Origin: Lactiplantibacillus daowaiensis
GTDB lineage: Bacteria > Bacillota > Bacilli > Lactobacillales > Lactobacillaceae
DNA length: 64,000 bases
Assembly: GCF_005405085.1 (NCBI RefSeq)
Contig: NZ_BJDJ01000003.1
Location: 1 to 64,000 of the forward strand
Direction of reading: 5' to 3'
The notes below the pieces were generated by a model, which saw nothing but the letters and a program-made list of their open reading frames with translations, ran no database searches and was not told the DNA's origin. The translations under genes were made by a program, and so were the position numbers. This document shows positions 62,748 through 64,000 of the stretch, piece after piece (within the stretch, counting starts at the first letter, position 1; every line of letters begins with the position of its first letter).

Positions 62748-62981
62748 ATGACTAATGAAAATATGATCCAATGCGTCCGAGTAGCAGCCATGAATCGTAT
62801 TTGGGAACAGGTTCGCGAGTTAATGGTTAGCAATACAAAGCTTAATCACACTAGTGGGACATTACACGAACCGTTAGAAAAGTTTCCATCAATTGTTGAT
62901 CGATTGGAAGGCGCGGGCGTTGTAGTAACTGGCGATGAAAATAATTATCGACTTGATTGGTCAAATCTCCATAACGCCTAA
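62748..62981 (+). CDS. Prophage early protein, unknown (77 residues)
   Basis: A small acidic protein with a helical N-terminal half (CVRVAAMNRIWEQVRELMV) and a C-terminal half ending in GDENNYRLDWSNLHNA. CGGAGGTGA upstream is a strong binding site for ATG 62748. It follows the Cro-like gene in the early rightward operon. No family recognised. Confidence 0.75.
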   Translation: MTNENMIQCVRVAAMNRIWEQVRELMVSNTKLNHTSGTLHEPLEKFPSIVDRLEGAGVVVTGDENNYRLDWSNLHNA

Positions 62982-63038
62982 TTTTATTATCGCGGTATTG
63001 CGATTCAATTTATAGGTGGGAAATTGAAAGGTGATTTT

Positions 63039-63602
63039 ATGCAAGGTAAATTTCAACCGTCAGTTTCCGCATTTATCGGGCCGATGTTGTCAGACGCTAT
63101 GAAGCACAACAATATTGGAACCCAAGAACTAGCGGAGCGATTGCACTTCACGCCGTCATATATTTCAAAGGTTAAGCGTGATAAGGCTAGGCTACAAGTT
63201 ACCGCGGTGGTCGATTACTTAGAGGCGTTGCCAGAACAAAACCAGTTTTTCGCGATTGATGCGGCTAATAAACTGGTTGGCATAACCACGCCGGTTATTG
63301 ATGGTGATCGGATCATGAAAGAGCCACTAGCAATGGCCGTCAAAACCATGCCAGAACTTTCGGAAGCGATGGCCGCAATTCAGGACTCACTTGATGAGTT
63401 AACGATCCCTAAAGAGGATTTACGGCCAGAAGATTTTGAAGATCCTACAAAGTTGGTTGGCGAATGTTTTGACGCGGTGCTTTATCTGCTTAACTTGATC
63501 GCTTATGTATGCCGAGGTTTTAATTTCTCAATGCAGGATGAGCTTAGCGAACGTATGCAGCTATGGGTGCGGAAAGACATTATAAAAAATAGAAGGGAGT
63601 GA
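63039..63602 (+). CDS. Prophage helix-turn-helix protein (187 residues)
   Basis: The N-terminal third carries an XRE-like helix-turn-helix (NNIGTQELAERLHFTPSYISKVKRDKARL, about residues 20-50). The rest is helical and acidic (about 110-190) and may be a multimerisation or ligand part. AAAGGTGA upstream favours ATG 63039 over the in-frame TTG at 63024. Probably a second phage regulator; its target is unknown. Confidence 0.75.
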   Translation: MQGKFQPSVSAFIGPMLSDAMKHNNIGTQELAERLHFTPSYISKVKRDKARLQVTAVVDYLEALPEQNQFFAIDAANKLVGITTPVIDGDRIMKEPLAMAVKTMPELSEAMAAIQDSLDELTIPKEDLRPEDFEDPTKLVGECFDAVLYLLNLIAYVCRGFNFSMQDELSERMQLWVRKDIIKNRRE

Positions 63603-63607
63603 TAAGA

Positions 63608-63898
63608 ATGATGCAAATGCAAAGTGAAATCACCGAGGAACAATTTGCTTCAATGGTTGCCGACAAGCTAGTTAATAAAGTCATGCCACAAATTGAAGAG
63701 TTGGTTAAGCATTATCACGAGTCCGATCAGGGACTGGATCAGAAAGCAGCGGCCAAAATGTTGGGATGTGATCGAACAACTTTCGTTAAGTATTACCTAA
63801 GTCAACCGGGGTTTCCGCATTACATGAAGAATAGTCAAATGATGTTTTCACGTAAGGCGATCGAAAAATGGTTACACGATAACCAAGTTTATGCGTAG
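63608..63898 (+). CDS. Prophage MerR/excisionase-like HTH protein
   Basis: A 96-residue protein with a C-terminal helix-turn-helix and wing (LDQKAAAKMLGCDRTTFVKYYLSQPGFPHYMKNSQMMFSRKAIEKWL), the form of helix_turn_helix_17 and excisionase-like DNA-binding proteins. GGGAG upstream favours ATG 63608 over the GTG at 63599 or ATG 63611. In early phage operons such proteins act as regulators or as Xis. Confidence 0.8.
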   Translation: MMQMQSEITEEQFASMVADKLVNKVMPQIEELVKHYHESDQGLDQKAAAKMLGCDRTTFVKYYLSQPGFPHYMKNSQMMFSRKAIEKWLHDNQVYA

Positions 63899-63909
63899 GA
63901 GGTTTAACG

Positions 63910-64000
63910 ATGATGGAACTACTACCAGTTTTAGCGGCATTAATTTATATCGACCACAAAGGTTGGGACGTCACAATAGCCAAGCTGTTTGGAGGAAATA
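63910..64000 (+). CDS. Prophage small protein, cut by the window end
   Basis: An open frame of 30 codons from ATG 63910, beginning MMELLPVLAALIYIDHKGWD, with AGGAGG at 63898-63903 as binding site. It runs past the end of the window without a stop. The start is hydrophobic. No function can be assigned. Confidence 0.6.
   Translation, partial: MMELLPVLAALIYIDHKGWDVTIAKLFGGN

Noticed and set aside
1-64000. CRISPR arrays, insertion sequences and large biosynthetic clusters
   Set aside because: No regularly spaced repeats, no transposase and no multi-enzyme genes are seen; the only mobile element is the prophage end at the right.

Overview
The window comes from a low-GC Gram-positive lactic acid bacterium of the Lactobacillaceae, most likely the Lactiplantibacillus plantarum group. 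This rests on protein recognition and gene order (tRNA-Leu then a mannose PTS/LevR block; fabH-accBCDA; radA-yacL-gltX-cysS-mrnC-rlmB-yacP-sigH-rpmG-secE-nusG; rplKAJL followed by a prophage). No database search was possible, so the species is an inference.

Layout. 1-0.3 kb: the 3' end of a 5S rRNA gene closing an rRNA operon, then tRNA-Asn and tRNA-Thr. 0.8-3.4 kb: peptide transporter dtpT, a phosphoesterase, tRNA-Tyr and tRNA-Gln. 3.5-7.6 kb: two paralogous WYL-type regulators flanking an unrecognised 398-residue protein, then a small secreted protein. 7.6-14.8 kb: an acetyltransferase, proC, nagA with its GntR regulator, a WecG/TagA glycosyltransferase and the NAD salvage pair pncB-nadE. 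14.8-23.2 kb: a Mn2+ riboswitch and cation P-type ATPase, tex, a SprT-like protein, hom-thrB. 23.2-24.5 kb: tRNA-Leu(AAG) followed by a two-gene islet in which a Panacea-domain protein overlaps an unrecognised partner, probably a toxin-antitoxin pair. 24.6-32.5 kb: a sigma-54 controlled mannose PTS (EIIAB-EIIC-EIID), DUF956, the LevR-type activator, and a second sigma-54 operon holding only EIIA and EIIB. 32.6-36.9 kb: fabH-accB-accC-accD-accA for malonyl-CoA supply. 37-46.2 kb: LCP protein, AEC and EamA transporters, phosphoglycerate mutase, a multicopper oxidase behind two CopY boxes, pepC, rpiA, an acetyltransferase and dut. 46.2-59.2 kb: the conserved information-processing block from radA to rplL. 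59.2-64 kb: left end of a temperate prophage with integrase, a membrane protein, an ImmA peptidase and repressor, a four-operator genetic switch, Cro-like protein and early genes. The window ends inside the prophage.

Regulation is unusually readable from the DNA: a yybP-ykoY Mn2+ riboswitch, a Cys T-box before cysS, an L10 leader before rplJ, two copies of an L1-binding-like hairpin before rplK and rplA, two consensus -24/-12 promoters with shared GATACAC motifs around the PTS block, CopY boxes over the oxidase promoter, a NagR-like site between the -35 and -10 of nagA, and a shared GACA-N5-TGTC palindrome in front of one WYL regulator and the neighbouring unknown gene. The best candidates for something new are the Panacea islet, the WYL/unknown-protein module and the structured gltX leader.
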